From contig NZ_CP089312.1 in NCBI RefSeq assembly GCF_021545335.1, positions 5,146,001 to 5,210,000 on the forward strand: a stretch of DNA of 64,000 nucleotides. Reading direction: 5' to 3'. Source of the stretch: Streptomyces sp. GQFP (GTDB lineage Bacteria; Actinomycetota; Actinomycetes; Streptomycetales; Streptomycetaceae). Both the position numbers and the translations under genes were made by a program. This document shows positions 54,640 to 63,751 of the stretch, piece after piece. The notes under the pieces were generated by a model. It did not search any database. It was not told where the DNA came from and saw nothing but the letters and a program-made list of their open reading frames with translations. Numbering within the stretch: the stretch's first letter is position 1; the number at the start of each line of letters is the position of its first letter.

Positions 54640-54752
54640 GGCACATTCAGATGTCGTTTCAGCTGGTCAGAGCTGGTGAGGGGGTCGCTGCCGAGCGGGC
54701 GGGGACCCCCCTTCATCCGCTGAGGAAACGGTGCTGCATAATTGCTTGTGAA

Positions 54753-54768
54753 TGTGAACGCTTTCACA
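54753..54768. promoter_or_regulatory. Rex-type operator upstream of cydABCD
   Basis: TGTGAACGCTTTCACA, with arms TGTGAA and TTCACA four bases apart, matches the binding site of Rex, the NADH/NAD+-sensing repressor known to control Streptomyces cydABCD. It lies 22 bp upstream of the cydA start. CATAAT (54738-54743) just before it may be the -10 element, which Rex would then block. Confidence 0.88.
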
Positions 54769-54790
54769 AGCGTAGGTAAGGAGCGGCACC

Positions 54791-56299
54791 GTGGACCTGG
54801 CTCTGGCGCCGGAGACCCTGGCGCGATGGCAGTTCGGCATCACCACCGTCTACCACTTCCTGTTCGTCCCGCTGACGATCTCCCTGGCCGCGCTCACCGC
54901 CGGCCTGCAGACCGCCTGGGTGCGCACGGAGAAGGAGAAGTACCTCAAGGCCACCAAGTTCTGGGGCAAGCTCTTCCTGATCAACATCGCGATGGGTGTC
55001 GTCACCGGCATCGTGCAGGAGTTTCAGTTCGGCATGAACTGGTCCGACTACTCGCGCTTCGTCGGCGATGTCTTCGGTGCCCCGCTCGCCTTCGAGGCGC
55101 TGATCGCCTTCTTCTTCGAGTCCACCTTCATCGGACTGTGGATCTTCGGCTGGGACAAGCTGCCGAAGAAGATCCATCTGGCCTGCATCTGGATGGTCTC
55201 GATCGGCACGATCCTGTCGGCGTACTTCATCCTCGCGGCCAACTCCTGGATGCAGCACCCCGTCGGCTACCGGATCAACGAGCAGAAGGGGCGCGCCGAA
55301 CTCACCGACTTCTGGCTGGTCCTCACCCAGAACACCGCGCTGACCCAGGTCTTCCACACCCTCTCCGCGGCCTTCCTCACGGGTGGCGCCTTCATGGTCG
55401 GCATCGCCGCCTTCCATCTGACGCGCAAGAAGCACATCGACGTGATGAAGACCTCGCTGCGGCTCGGCCTGATCACCGTCGTCATCGGCGGTCTGCTCAC
55501 CGCGATCAGCGGCGACACCCTCGGCAAGGTCATGTTCAAGCAGCAGCCGATGAAGATGGCCGCCGCCGAGGCCCTGTGGGACGGCGAGGCGCCCGCGCCC
55601 TTCTCCGTCTTCGCCTACGGGGACGTGGACAAGGGTCACAACAAGGTAGCCATCGAGATCCCGGGCCTGCTGTCCTTCCTCGCCAACGACGACTTCAGCT
55701 CGTACGTCCCCGGCATCAACGACGTCAACAAGGCCGAGCAGGAGAAGTTCGGGCCCGGCGACTACCGGCCCAACATCCCGGTCGCCTACTGGGGCTTCCG
55801 CTGGATGATCGGCTTCGGCATGACGTCCTTCGCGATCGGGCTGGCCGGACTCTGGCTGACCCGCAAGAAGTTCATGCTGCCGCAGCATCTGCGGGTCGGC
55901 GACGACGAGGTGCCGAACCTCTCGCTGCTCCCCGGCAAGGTCCTCGGCCCGACGCTCACCAAGTGGTACTGGCGCATTGCCATCCTCACCCTGGGCTTCC
56001 CGCTGATCGCCAGCTCGTGGGGCTGGATCTTCACCGAGATGGGCCGTCAGCCCTGGGTCGTGTACGGCATCTTCCAGACCCGGGACGCGGTCTCCCCCGG
56101 GGTCTCGCAAGGCGAGATCCTCACCTCGATGATCGTCTTCACCTCGCTCTACGCGATTCTCGCCGTCATCGAGGTCAAGCTCCTCGTGAAGTACGTCAAG
56201 GCCGGACCGCCCGAACTGACCGAGGCCGACCTCAACCCGCCCACGAAGATCGGCGGCGACCCACAGGACGCCGACAAGCCGATGGCCTTCTCCTACTAG
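54791..56299 (+). CDS. cydA: Cytochrome bd oxidase subunit I
   Basis: A 502-residue quinol oxidase subunit in the membrane. The heme b595/d ligand is His22 in TVYHFLFVPLT, a second heme ligand is in the VFHTLSAAFLTGGAF segment, and GRQPWVVYG is the family signature. It reduces O2 to water at low oxygen without pumping protons. GTG start with AAGGAGCGG upstream. First gene of the cydA-cydB-cydCD operon under the Rex-type operator. Confidence 0.97.
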   Translation: MDLALAPETLARWQFGITTVYHFLFVPLTISLAALTAGLQTAWVRTEKEKYLKATKFWGKLFLINIAMGVVTGIVQEFQFGMNWSDYSRFVGDVFGAPLAFEALIAFFFESTFIGLWIFGWDKLPKKIHLACIWMVSIGTILSAYFILAANSWMQHPVGYRINEQKGRAELTDFWLVLTQNTALTQVFHTLSAAFLTGGAFMVGIAAFHLTRKKHIDVMKTSLRLGLITVVIGGLLTAISGDTLGKVMFKQQPMKMAAAEALWDGEAPAPFSVFAYGDVDKGHNKVAIEIPGLLSFLANDDFSSYVPGINDVNKAEQEKFGPGDYRPNIPVAYWGFRWMIGFGMTSFAIGLAGLWLTRKKFMLPQHLRVGDDEVPNLSLLPGKVLGPTLTKWYWRIAILTLGFPLIASSWGWIFTEMGRQPWVVYGIFQTRDAVSPGVSQGEILTSMIVFTSLYAILAVIEVKLLVKYVKAGPPELTEADLNPPTKIGGDPQDADKPMAFSY

Positions 56300-56320
56300 G
56301 CCCAGGGAGCTGGAATCGCC

Positions 56321-57325
56321 ATGGAACTTCACGACGTCTGGTTCGTCCTCATCGCCGTCCTGTGGATCGGCTACTTCTTCCTGGAGGGCTTCGACTTCGG
56401 GGTCGGTGTCCTCACCAAGCTGCTCGCCCGCGACCGGGCCGAGAAGCGGGTCCTCATCAACACCATCGGGCCCGTCTGGGACGGCAACGAGGTGTGGCTG
56501 CTCTCGGCGGGCGGCGCGACCTTCGCCGCCTTCCCCGAGTGGTACGCCACCCTCTTCTCCGGCTTCTATCTGCCGTTGCTCCTCATCCTGGTCTGCCTGA
56601 TCCTGCGGGGCGTCGCTTTCGAGTACCGCGTGAAGCGGCCCGAGGAGAACTGGCAGCGCAACTGGGAGACAGTGATCTTCTGGACCTCGCTGCTGCCCGC
56701 GTTCATGTGGGGCGTGGCCTTCGCCAACATCGTGCGCGGGGTGAAGATCGACGCGGACTTCAACTACGCCGGGAATCTCGCCGATCTGCTCAACCCGTAC
56801 GCCCTGCTCGGCGGCCTGGTCACCCTGTCGCTGTTCACCTTCCACGGCACGGTGTTCGTCGGTCTCAAGACCGTCGGGGACATCCGGGAACGGGCACGGA
56901 AGCTGGCGGTTCGCGTCGGACTCGTGGCCGCCGTCGTCGCGCTCGCCTTCCTGACCTGGACCCAGGCCGACAAGGGCGACGGTGGCTCCCTGGCCGCGAT
57001 GACCGTGGCCGTGCTCGCGCTCGTCGCCGCGCTGGGGGCGGCGCAGAAGGGGCGTGAGGGCTGGGCGTTCGCGTTCTCCGGGGTCACCATCGTGGCAGCC
57101 GTCGCGATGCTGTTCCTGACGCTCTTCCCGAACGTCATGCCGTCCTCGCTCAACCCGGACTGGAACCTCACGGTCACCAACGCCTCGTCGAGCCCGTACA
57201 CGCTGAAGATCATGACGTGGTGTGCGGGGATCGCCACCCCGCTGGTCCTGCTCTACCAGGGCTGGACGTACTGGGTGTTCCGCAAGCGGATCGGCACGCA
57301 CCACATCGCCGAAGCCGCGCACTGA
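56321..57325 (+). CDS. cydB: Cytochrome bd oxidase subunit II
   Basis: A 334-residue polytopic membrane subunit that pairs with CydA. It has the family N-terminal GYFFLEGFDFGVG and GPVWDGNEVWLL motifs, and eight or nine hydrophobic helices. It starts 21 bp after cydA and has GGGAGC upstream, so it is in the same operon. A 50-bp parS-centred palindrome separates it from cydCD. Confidence 0.97.
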   Translation: MELHDVWFVLIAVLWIGYFFLEGFDFGVGVLTKLLARDRAEKRVLINTIGPVWDGNEVWLLSAGGATFAAFPEWYATLFSGFYLPLLLILVCLILRGVAFEYRVKRPEENWQRNWETVIFWTSLLPAFMWGVAFANIVRGVKIDADFNYAGNLADLLNPYALLGGLVTLSLFTFHGTVFVGLKTVGDIRERARKLAVRVGLVAAVVALAFLTWTQADKGDGGSLAAMTVAVLALVAALGAAQKGREGWAFAFSGVTIVAAVAMLFLTLFPNVMPSSLNPDWNLTVTNASSSPYTLKIMTWCAGIATPLVLLYQGWTYWVFRKRIGTHHIAEAAH

Positions 57326-57355
57326 GCCGACTTCGTCTGCGTTATCTCTGTCTGC

Positions 57356-57405
57356 GGGTGGTGGTTTCGCGATGTTTCACGTGAAACATCGCGAAACCAC
57401 CACCC
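57356..57405. terminator. 50-bp palindrome with parS at its centre, inside the cyd operon
   Basis: A perfect 50-bp palindrome (outer arm GGGTGGTGGTTTCGCGAT) with parS in the middle, between cydB and cydCD. It is the longest in the window. If transcribed it would form a 20-bp-plus hairpin and could reduce cydCD expression relative to cydAB. Confidence 0.75.
57374..57387. other. parS site
   Basis: Exact GTTTCACGTGAAAC at the centre of the 50-bp palindrome; 47 bp from the next copy. Confidence 0.96.
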
Positions 57406-57418
57406 TGGACCGAAGGGC

Positions 57419-60400
57419 ATGTTTCACGTGAAACCAATCGATCCGCGGCTCCTCCGCTACGCCGGTGCCACCCGCCGTTTCCTGCTCGCGGTCGTCGGCC
57501 TGGGTGCCGTCGGCGCCGGGCTGGTCATCGCGCAGGCCATGCTCATCGCCGAGGTGGTGGTCGGAGCCTTCCAGGACGGACTGTCGGTCACCGAACTCCG
57601 TACGCCTCTGCTGCTGTTGGTGGCCGTCGCCGGTGCCCGGGCGGTGGTCTCCTGGCTTACCGAGTTGGCCGCGCACCGGACGAGCGCCGCGGTGAAGTCG
57701 GAGTTGCGCGGGCGGTTGCTGGAGCGGTCCGTCGCGCTGGGTCCCGGGTGGCTGAGCGGGCAGCGGACGGGGTCGCTGGTCGCCCTCGCGACGCGGGGAG
57801 TCGACGCGCTCGACGACTACTTCTCGCGCTATCTGCCGCAGTTGGGGCTCGCGGTCGTGGTGCCCGTGGCCGTGCTGGCGCGGATTGTCACCGAGGACTG
57901 GGTGTCGGCGGCGATCATCGTCGGTACCCTGCCGCTCATCCCGGTCTTCATGGTGCTGATCGGCTGGGCCACGCAGTCCCACATGGACCGTCAGTGGCGG
58001 CTGCTGTCCCGGCTGTCGGGCCATTTCCTTGATGTCGTGGCCGGGCTGCCGACGCTGAAGGTGTTCGGCCGGGCCAAGGCGCAGGCCGAGTCGATCCGGC
58101 GGATCACCGGTGAGTACCGGCAGGCGACGATGCGGACCCTGCGGATCGCCTTCATCTCGTCCTTCGCGCTGGAACTGCTGGCGACCCTGTCCGTGGCGCT
58201 GGTCGCGGTGACCATCGGTATGCGGCTCGTGCACGGCGAGATGGACCTGTACATCGGGCTCGTCATTCTCATCCTCGCGCCCGAAGCGTATCTGCCGCTG
58301 AGGCAGGTGGGCGCCCAGTTCCACGCGGCGGCGGAGGGGCTGGCCGCGGCCGAGGAGATCTTCGCCGTACTGGAGACACCGGTGCCGGAATCCGGGACCG
58401 GCGCGGTTCCGGAGGGCGGGGTCGCCTTCGAGGGCGTCACCGTCCGGTATCCCGGGCGGTCGGTCGACGCGGTGGCCGACGTGTCCTTCGCCGTGGAGGC
58501 CGGGGAGACGGTCGCGCTCGTCGGGCCGAGCGGCGCGGGCAAGTCGACGCTGCTGCACGCCCTGCTCGGGTTCGTACGGCCGGCGGAAGGGCGGGTGTGC
58601 GTCGGGGAAGCCGACCTCGCCGGCCTCGACCTGGAGCAGTGGCGTTCGCGGGTGGCCTGGGTGCCGCAGCGCCCGCACCTGTTCCCCGGGTCGATCGCCG
58701 AGAACGTACGGCTGGCCCGTCCCGACGCCGACGACATTGCTGTACGGGGGGCACTGGCCGACGCCGGTGCGCTGGAGTTCGTGGACGCGCTGCCCGAGGG
58801 CGTCCACACCGCGCTCGGTGAGGACGGCGCCGGGCTCTCCGCCGGACAGCGGCAACGGCTCGCGCTGGCCCGGGCGTTCCTCGCGGACCGGCCTGTGCTG
58901 CTGCTCGACGAGCCGACGGCCGCGCTGGACGGGGAGACCGAGGCCGAGGTCGTGGCCGCCGTACGACGGCTCGCCGTCGGGCGGACGGTGCTGCTGGTTG
59001 TCCATCGGCCGGCGCTGCTGGGGGTGGCGGACCGGGTGGTGCGGCTGGAGGAGGCTGTCGCCTCCTCTCACCTGCCTGGTGCTGAGCCGACCGGCGGTCT
59101 CTCGGGCGGCGATGGGCTCCTCGCTGGTGGTCCGCAGCTGCCTGCGCTCGGCGAGGAGGAACTCGTACCCGCCGCTCCCGCAGGGCGACTTGGGGCACTC
59201 GCGCGGGTGCGGGCCATGTCAGGGGCCTGGCGCGGGCGGCTCGGGCTCGCGCTGCTGCTCGGGAGTCTGGCGCTCGGCAGTGCCGTCGGGCTCATGGCGA
59301 CCTCCGGGTGGCTCATCTCGCGGGCCTCGCAGCAGCCGCCCGTGCTGTATCTGATGGTCGCCGTGACGGCCACGCGGGCCTTCGGGATCGGGCGGGCCGT
59401 CTTCCGGTACGCCGAGCGGCTGGTGTCGCACGACGCCGTGCTGCGGATGCTGGCCGACACACGGGTCGCCGTCTACCGGCGGCTGGAGCGGCTGGCGCCC
59501 GCCGGACTGCGGACGACCCGGCGCGGCGACCTGCTGTCGCGGCTCGTCGCCGACGTGGACGCCCTCCAGGATTACTGGCTGCGCTGGCTGCTGCCCGCCG
59601 GGGCCGCCCTCGTCGTCTCCGCCGCCTCCGTCGGGTTCACGGCCTGGCTGCTGCCCGAGGCAGGGGCCGTGCTTGCCGCCGGGCTGCTCGCGGCCGGTGT
59701 CGGCGTCCCCCTCGTGACCAGTGCCGTGGCCCGGCGCGCGGAACGCCGACTCGCCCCGGCCCGCGGCGCACTCGCCACCCACGTGGCCGACCTGCTCACC
59801 GGAACCGCCGAGTCGACGGTCGCGGGCGCCCTGAACGCACGTACCGAGGAAGTCCGGCGGGCCGACTCCGCGCTCACCCGCATCGCCTCGCGCGCCGCCA
59901 CCGCCACCGCACTGGGCGACGGACTCATCGCGCTGCTGTCCGGACTGACCGTCGCGGCCACCGCCCTCGTGGGCGCCCAGGCGGTCGCCGACGGGCGGCT
60001 CGGCGGTGTCGTGATGGCCGTCGTCGTCCTCACTCCCCTGGCCGCCTTCGAGGCCGTCCTCGGGCTGCCGCTCGCCGTGCGGTACCGCCAGCGGGTGCGC
60101 AGGAGCGCGGAGCGCGTGTACGAGGTGCTGGACGCGCCCGAGCCCGTACGCGAACCCGAGCAGCCGAGGCCCGCGCCGCTGTCGCCGTTCCCGGTCGTCG
60201 TCAAGGAGCTGGCCGCCCGCCATGCCGGGCAGGACCGGGACGCGCTCGCCCGCCTCGACCTCACCCTCGACGAAGGGCGCCGGATCGCCGTGGTCGGCCC
60301 GTCCGGGTCCGGCAAGACGACCCTCGCGCAGGTGCTCCTGCGGTTCCTGGACGCGGACGCCGGCTCCTACACGCTGGGCGGTGTGGACGCGTACGCGCTG

Positions 60401-60946
60401 GACGGCGACGACGTACGGCGGCTGGTCGGGCTGTGCGCCCAGGACGCGCACCTCTTCGACAGCTCCGTGCGGGAGAACCTGCTGCTCGCGAAGAAGGACG
60501 CCACCGAGGACGACCTGCGGGACGCCCTCGCGCGGGCACGGCTGCTGGACTGGGCCGAGTCGCTGCCCGACGGGCTCGACACACTGGTCGGGGAGCACGG
60601 GGCACGGCTGTCCGGCGGGCAGCGGCAGCGGCTGGCGCTCGCCCGGGCGCTGCTCGCGGACTTCCCGGTGCTGGTCCTCGACGAGCCCGCCGAACACCTC
60701 GACCTGCCGACCGCCGACGCCCTCACCGCCGATCTGCTGGACGCGACCAAGGACCGTACGACGCTGCTCATCACCCACCGGCTGGCCGGTCTCGACGCCG
60801 TGGACGAGGTGATCGTGCTGGACGGCGGGCGGGTCGCGCAGCGGGGGACGTACGCGGAGCTGGTCGCCGTCGACGGGCCGCTGCGGGCGATGGCGGAGCG
60901 GGAGGCGGAGTCCGAGCGGTTGGCGCTGGTGGCGGCGGGAAGCTAG
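57419..60946 (+). CDS. cydCD: CydD-CydC fused ABC transporter
   Basis: A 1175-residue fusion of the two halves of the thiol exporter needed to assemble cytochrome bd. The first half (CydD-like, ~1-590) has six membrane helices and Walker A GPSGAGKST (~367) with LSAGQRQRLALARA; the second (CydC-like, ~590-1175) has six helices and Walker A GPSGSGKTT (~959) with LSGGQRQRLALARA. This fusion is typical of Streptomyces. The ATG overlaps a parS site, which fixes the first residues as MFHVKP. Only a weak ribosome-binding site (GAAGGG) is present. Confidence 0.95.
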   Translation: MFHVKPIDPRLLRYAGATRRFLLAVVGLGAVGAGLVIAQAMLIAEVVVGAFQDGLSVTELRTPLLLLVAVAGARAVVSWLTELAAHRTSAAVKSELRGRLLERSVALGPGWLSGQRTGSLVALATRGVDALDDYFSRYLPQLGLAVVVPVAVLARIVTEDWVSAAIIVGTLPLIPVFMVLIGWATQSHMDRQWRLLSRLSGHFLDVVAGLPTLKVFGRAKAQAESIRRITGEYRQATMRTLRIAFISSFALELLATLSVALVAVTIGMRLVHGEMDLYIGLVILILAPEAYLPLRQVGAQFHAAAEGLAAAEEIFAVLETPVPESGTGAVPEGGVAFEGVTVRYPGRSVDAVADVSFAVEAGETVALVGPSGAGKSTLLHALLGFVRPAEGRVCVGEADLAGLDLEQWRSRVAWVPQRPHLFPGSIAENVRLARPDADDIAVRGALADAGALEFVDALPEGVHTALGEDGAGLSAGQRQRLALARAFLADRPVLLLDEPTAALDGETEAEVVAAVRRLAVGRTVLLVVHRPALLGVADRVVRLEEAVASSHLPGAEPTGGLSGGDGLLAGGPQLPALGEEELVPAAPAGRLGALARVRAMSGAWRGRLGLALLLGSLALGSAVGLMATSGWLISRASQQPPVLYLMVAVTATRAFGIGRAVFRYAERLVSHDAVLRMLADTRVAVYRRLERLAPAGLRTTRRGDLLSRLVADVDALQDYWLRWLLPAGAALVVSAASVGFTAWLLPEAGAVLAAGLLAAGVGVPLVTSAVARRAERRLAPARGALATHVADLLTGTAESTVAGALNARTEEVRRADSALTRIASRAATATALGDGLIALLSGLTVAATALVGAQAVADGRLGGVVMAVVVLTPLAAFEAVLGLPLAVRYRQRVRRSAERVYEVLDAPEPVREPEQPRPAPLSPFPVVVKELAARHAGQDRDALARLDLTLDEGRRIAVVGPSGSGKTTLAQVLLRFLDADAGSYTLGGVDAYALDGDDVRRLVGLCAQDAHLFDSSVRENLLLAKKDATEDDLRDALARARLLDWAESLPDGLDTLVGEHGARLSGGQRQRLALARALLADFPVLVLDEPAEHLDLPTADALTADLLDATKDRTTLLITHRLAGLDAVDEVIVLDGGRVAQRGTYAELVAVDGPLRAMAEREAESERLALVAAGS
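57421..57434. other. parS site overlapping the cydCD start codon
   Basis: Exact GTTTCACGTGAAAC. Its first G is the last base of the cydCD ATG, and the rest encodes Phe-His-Val-Lys. Confidence 0.96.
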
Positions 60947-60997
60947 CCGCGCACTGTTCGACTTTCGGCGACAAAAGGTACTAATTAGGCTCGGGGG

Positions 60998-62512
60998 ATG
61001 GCCGACCCACCGCTTCGTCCCGAGCCGTGCGTGCCGCAGTTGCTGGAGGCGATGCGGGCCGTCGGGAGCGGGCTCGGGCCGCATGCCACGCTGGAGCGGA
61101 TCTGCGCGACGGCGATCGCCCTGGTGGCCGCCGAACGAGCGGACATCGAGGTCCTCGCCGAGGACGGCGACGGCTTCGCCGACTTCGTTCATCGCGGCGT
61201 CGACGAGGAGACCGCCCGGTGGGTCGAGCCGATCCGGGTGCACGGCGAGGTCTTCGGCAACCTGTACCTGGGCGACAAGCGCGGCGGGGGGCCGTTCACC
61301 GAGCACGACCTGGCCCTGATCCGTGTGCTGGCCACCGAGGCGGGCATCGCCATCGGCAACGCCCGTCTGTACGAGGCCGCCCGGCAGCGCGAGCGCTGGA
61401 TCGACGGGTCCGTGGCCGTGACGACCGCGTTGCTCTCGGGCGGCGACATCGACGACTCCCTGCGGATCGTCGCCGAACAGGCCCGCCGGCTCTCCGGGGC
61501 CGCCGCCGGGATCGTGCTGCTGCCCGCCGCCGAGGGTGGCCTGGAGATCGTCGCCGTGGACGCGGAAGGCCCCCTTGACGCGCTCGGCGTGATCGTCCCG
61601 CCGGAGAGCGAGGTCGTCGCCGAACTCCTCGACGGCGAGCCGGTGTTCGTCGAGGACGCGGCCACCGACCCCCGGCTGGCCCTCGACACCGGCCTCACCC
61701 GCGACTACGGACCCACCATGCTGCTGCCCCTGCAGAGCGACGGCCGGGTCGTCGGCAGCCTCGCCATGCCCCGCGCGCGGGGAGAGCGCGCGTTCACGGA
61801 GACGGAGCGTGCCCTCGCCGTCCAGTTCGCCGCGCAGGCCGCGCTCGCGCTGATGATGGCCGAGGCACAGCGCGACCGGGAACGGCTCGCGGTGTACGAG
61901 GACCGCGACCGGATCGCCCGTGACCTGCACGATCTTGTCATCCAGCGGCTGTTCGCCACCGGGATGATGCTGGAGAGCGCCCAGCGCGGATCAGTCGCGC
62001 CCGGCGTACGGGACGGCGTCGGCAGGGCAGTCGACGAACTCGACGTCACCATCCGGGAGATCCGCACCGCGATCTTCGCCCTCCAGGACGATCCCGGCGA
62101 GGTCCCGTCCGAGCTGTCCACGCGGGTGGAGCGGGAGATCCACATGGCGTCCGTGGCGCTCGGCTTCAAGCCCTCGCTCCGGGTGGCAGGACCGGTCGAC
62201 ACCGCCGTCGGCGAGCTGACCGGCAAGAACCTCGTCGCCGCCCTGCGCGAAGGGCTGTCCAACGCCTTCCGCCATGCCGGGGCGTCCCGGATCGACGTCG
62301 TGGTCGACGCGAACGTCACCCTGCCAGACGGCCGGCCCGGCGTACGGCTGACCGTCGCCGACGACGGGGTCGGCATCCCCGAGGGCGGTCGGCGCAGCGG
62401 CCTCAGGAACCTGCGACGGCGTGCCGAGTCGCTGGGCGGCGACAGTCGGCACGGCCCGGGCACTGGTCCGGACGGCGGCGGTACGACGGTCGTGTGGCAG
62501 GCGCCGTACTGA
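60998..62512 (+). CDS. GAF-domain sensor histidine kinase (DevS/DosS-like)
   Basis: A 504-residue cytoplasmic histidine kinase: GAF-A (~27-125), GAF-B (~145-290), HisKA_3 dimerisation domain with the phospho-acceptor His in DRIARDLHDLVIQRLF, and a HATPase domain (LSNAFRHAGA, ADDGVGIPEG, GLRNLRRRAE). This resembles the mycobacterial oxygen/redox sensors DevS and DosT. GAF-A is about 45 residues shorter than usual: FVHRGVDEETARW runs straight into IRVHGEVFGNLYL, omitting the segment that in DevS carries the heme ligand. No response regulator is adjacent; the cyd operon upstream suggests a redox role. Confidence 0.88.
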   Translation: MADPPLRPEPCVPQLLEAMRAVGSGLGPHATLERICATAIALVAAERADIEVLAEDGDGFADFVHRGVDEETARWVEPIRVHGEVFGNLYLGDKRGGGPFTEHDLALIRVLATEAGIAIGNARLYEAARQRERWIDGSVAVTTALLSGGDIDDSLRIVAEQARRLSGAAAGIVLLPAAEGGLEIVAVDAEGPLDALGVIVPPESEVVAELLDGEPVFVEDAATDPRLALDTGLTRDYGPTMLLPLQSDGRVVGSLAMPRARGERAFTETERALAVQFAAQAALALMMAEAQRDRERLAVYEDRDRIARDLHDLVIQRLFATGMMLESAQRGSVAPGVRDGVGRAVDELDVTIREIRTAIFALQDDPGEVPSELSTRVEREIHMASVALGFKPSLRVAGPVDTAVGELTGKNLVAALREGLSNAFRHAGASRIDVVVDANVTLPDGRPGVRLTVADDGVGIPEGGRRSGLRNLRRRAESLGGDSRHGPGTGPDGGGTTVVWQAPY

Positions 62513-62614
62513 GGCTGCCGCGGACCTCGTTGCTGAGCCGTTCGTGGCAACGGGTCCCCCAGGCGTACGACTTGAACAGGCACCCCGCCCGGTTTGCGGT
62601 ACACGATCGCTGAC

Positions 62615-63676
62615 ATGGGCTCACGTCGCCGTCATCCACTGCTCGTTCCGGTTCTTCTGTGCGCGTTCGTGGTCCTGGCCGCCCGGCCCACGGACGCCTC
62701 GGGCGAAGGCACCGACCCCGACTCCGCCACCGACTCGGGTCTCAGCGCCGAGGTGACCCGGCTGTACGCGGATGCCGCCGTGGTGACGCAGCAGTACGAG
62801 GCCGGACGGCGCGAGGCCGAGGCGGAGGGAGCAAAAGCCAGGCGGTTCGAGGAACTCCTCGTCCGTGAACGGCGTGACATCGCCGTCCTGCACGAGGACC
62901 TGGGCCGGATCGCACGCGGCCAGTACCGCAGCGGCGGCGGTCTGCCGCTCACCGCGCAGATGCTGCTCGCGGACAGCCCCGAGGAGCTGATGCGCGGTCA
63001 GCGGGCCGTGTGGCAGGCCGATCTCGCCGTCAACAACGCGATCGACAAGAGCCGGCGCGCGGAGGCCCGGCTCGCCGCCGACGAGGCGAAGGCGGCGGCC
63101 CACTGGCAGAAACTGGAGCGGCGCAACGGCGAGATCGCCAAGCTGAAGCGGATCATCGAGGACAAGCTCGAAGAGGCACGCTGGACGCTGCAGGGCCGCG
63201 CCGACGCCTCGGTCGCGGCGGGCTCCTGCCGGGGCGCCGTCCGGCTCGACCAGCCGGACCCCGGGACCATGCCGGAGTACGTCACGCCCGTGGAGACGTA
63301 CGAGCTGTCCGCGAGTTTCGGCAGCGGCGGCGACCGCTGGGCCAACGGGCACACCGGGCAGGACTTCGCGGTACCGATCGGCACTCCGGTGCGGGCGGTC
63401 GGCGCGGGCACGGTGGTGTCGGTGTCGTGCGGGGGCGCCTTCGGCATCGAGATCGTGATCGAGCACCCCGGCGGCTACTACACGCAGTACGCGCACCTCG
63501 CCGCCGTCACCGTCGACCAGGGCCAGCGAGTGACCCCGGGCCAGTGGATCGGCCAGACCGGCACGACCGGCAACTCGACCGGCCCGCACCTGCACTTCGA
63601 GGTACGCGTCACCCCGGAACTGGGGTCGGGGGTGGACCCGGCGGCGTGGCTCTCGGCGCGCGGGGTGCAGTTGTAG
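62615..63676 (+). CDS. Secreted M23 peptidase with coiled coil
   Basis: A 353-residue secreted protein: signal peptide (~1-29), long coiled coil (~35-195) and a C-terminal M23 (LytM) domain with the zinc ligands in HTGQDFAVPIGTPV and HLHFEV. It probably cuts peptidoglycan cross-links or, if regulated, activates an amidase in division. ATG 62615 is chosen; the earlier in-frame TTG at 62594 lacks a ribosome-binding site. Confidence 0.9.
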   Translation: MGSRRRHPLLVPVLLCAFVVLAARPTDASGEGTDPDSATDSGLSAEVTRLYADAAVVTQQYEAGRREAEAEGAKARRFEELLVRERRDIAVLHEDLGRIARGQYRSGGGLPLTAQMLLADSPEELMRGQRAVWQADLAVNNAIDKSRRAEARLAADEAKAAAHWQKLERRNGEIAKLKRIIEDKLEEARWTLQGRADASVAAGSCRGAVRLDQPDPGTMPEYVTPVETYELSASFGSGGDRWANGHTGQDFAVPIGTPVRAVGAGTVVSVSCGGAFGIEIVIEHPGGYYTQYAHLAAVTVDQGQRVTPGQWIGQTGTTGNSTGPHLHFEVRVTPELGSGVDPAAWLSARGVQL

Positions 63677-63686
63677 GAGGTGGGCG

Positions 63687-63738
63687 GGGCGCCGGTAAGG
63701 GGCATGCGCCCTATGACAGACGCCCCTTACCGGCGCCC
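63687..63738. terminator. Bidirectional terminator after the M23 gene
   Basis: Perfect 17-bp arms (GGGCGCCGGTAAGGGGC and complement) with an 18-nt loop between convergent genes. Confidence 0.85.
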
Positions 63739-63751
63739 GTACAGCCGTCCC

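Noticed and set aside
60367-60774. Minus-strand Ser/Arg-rich frames inside cydCD
   Set aside because: Shadow frames opposite the Walker and signature motifs of the ABC domain; Ser/Arg-rich composition is typical of antisense frames here.
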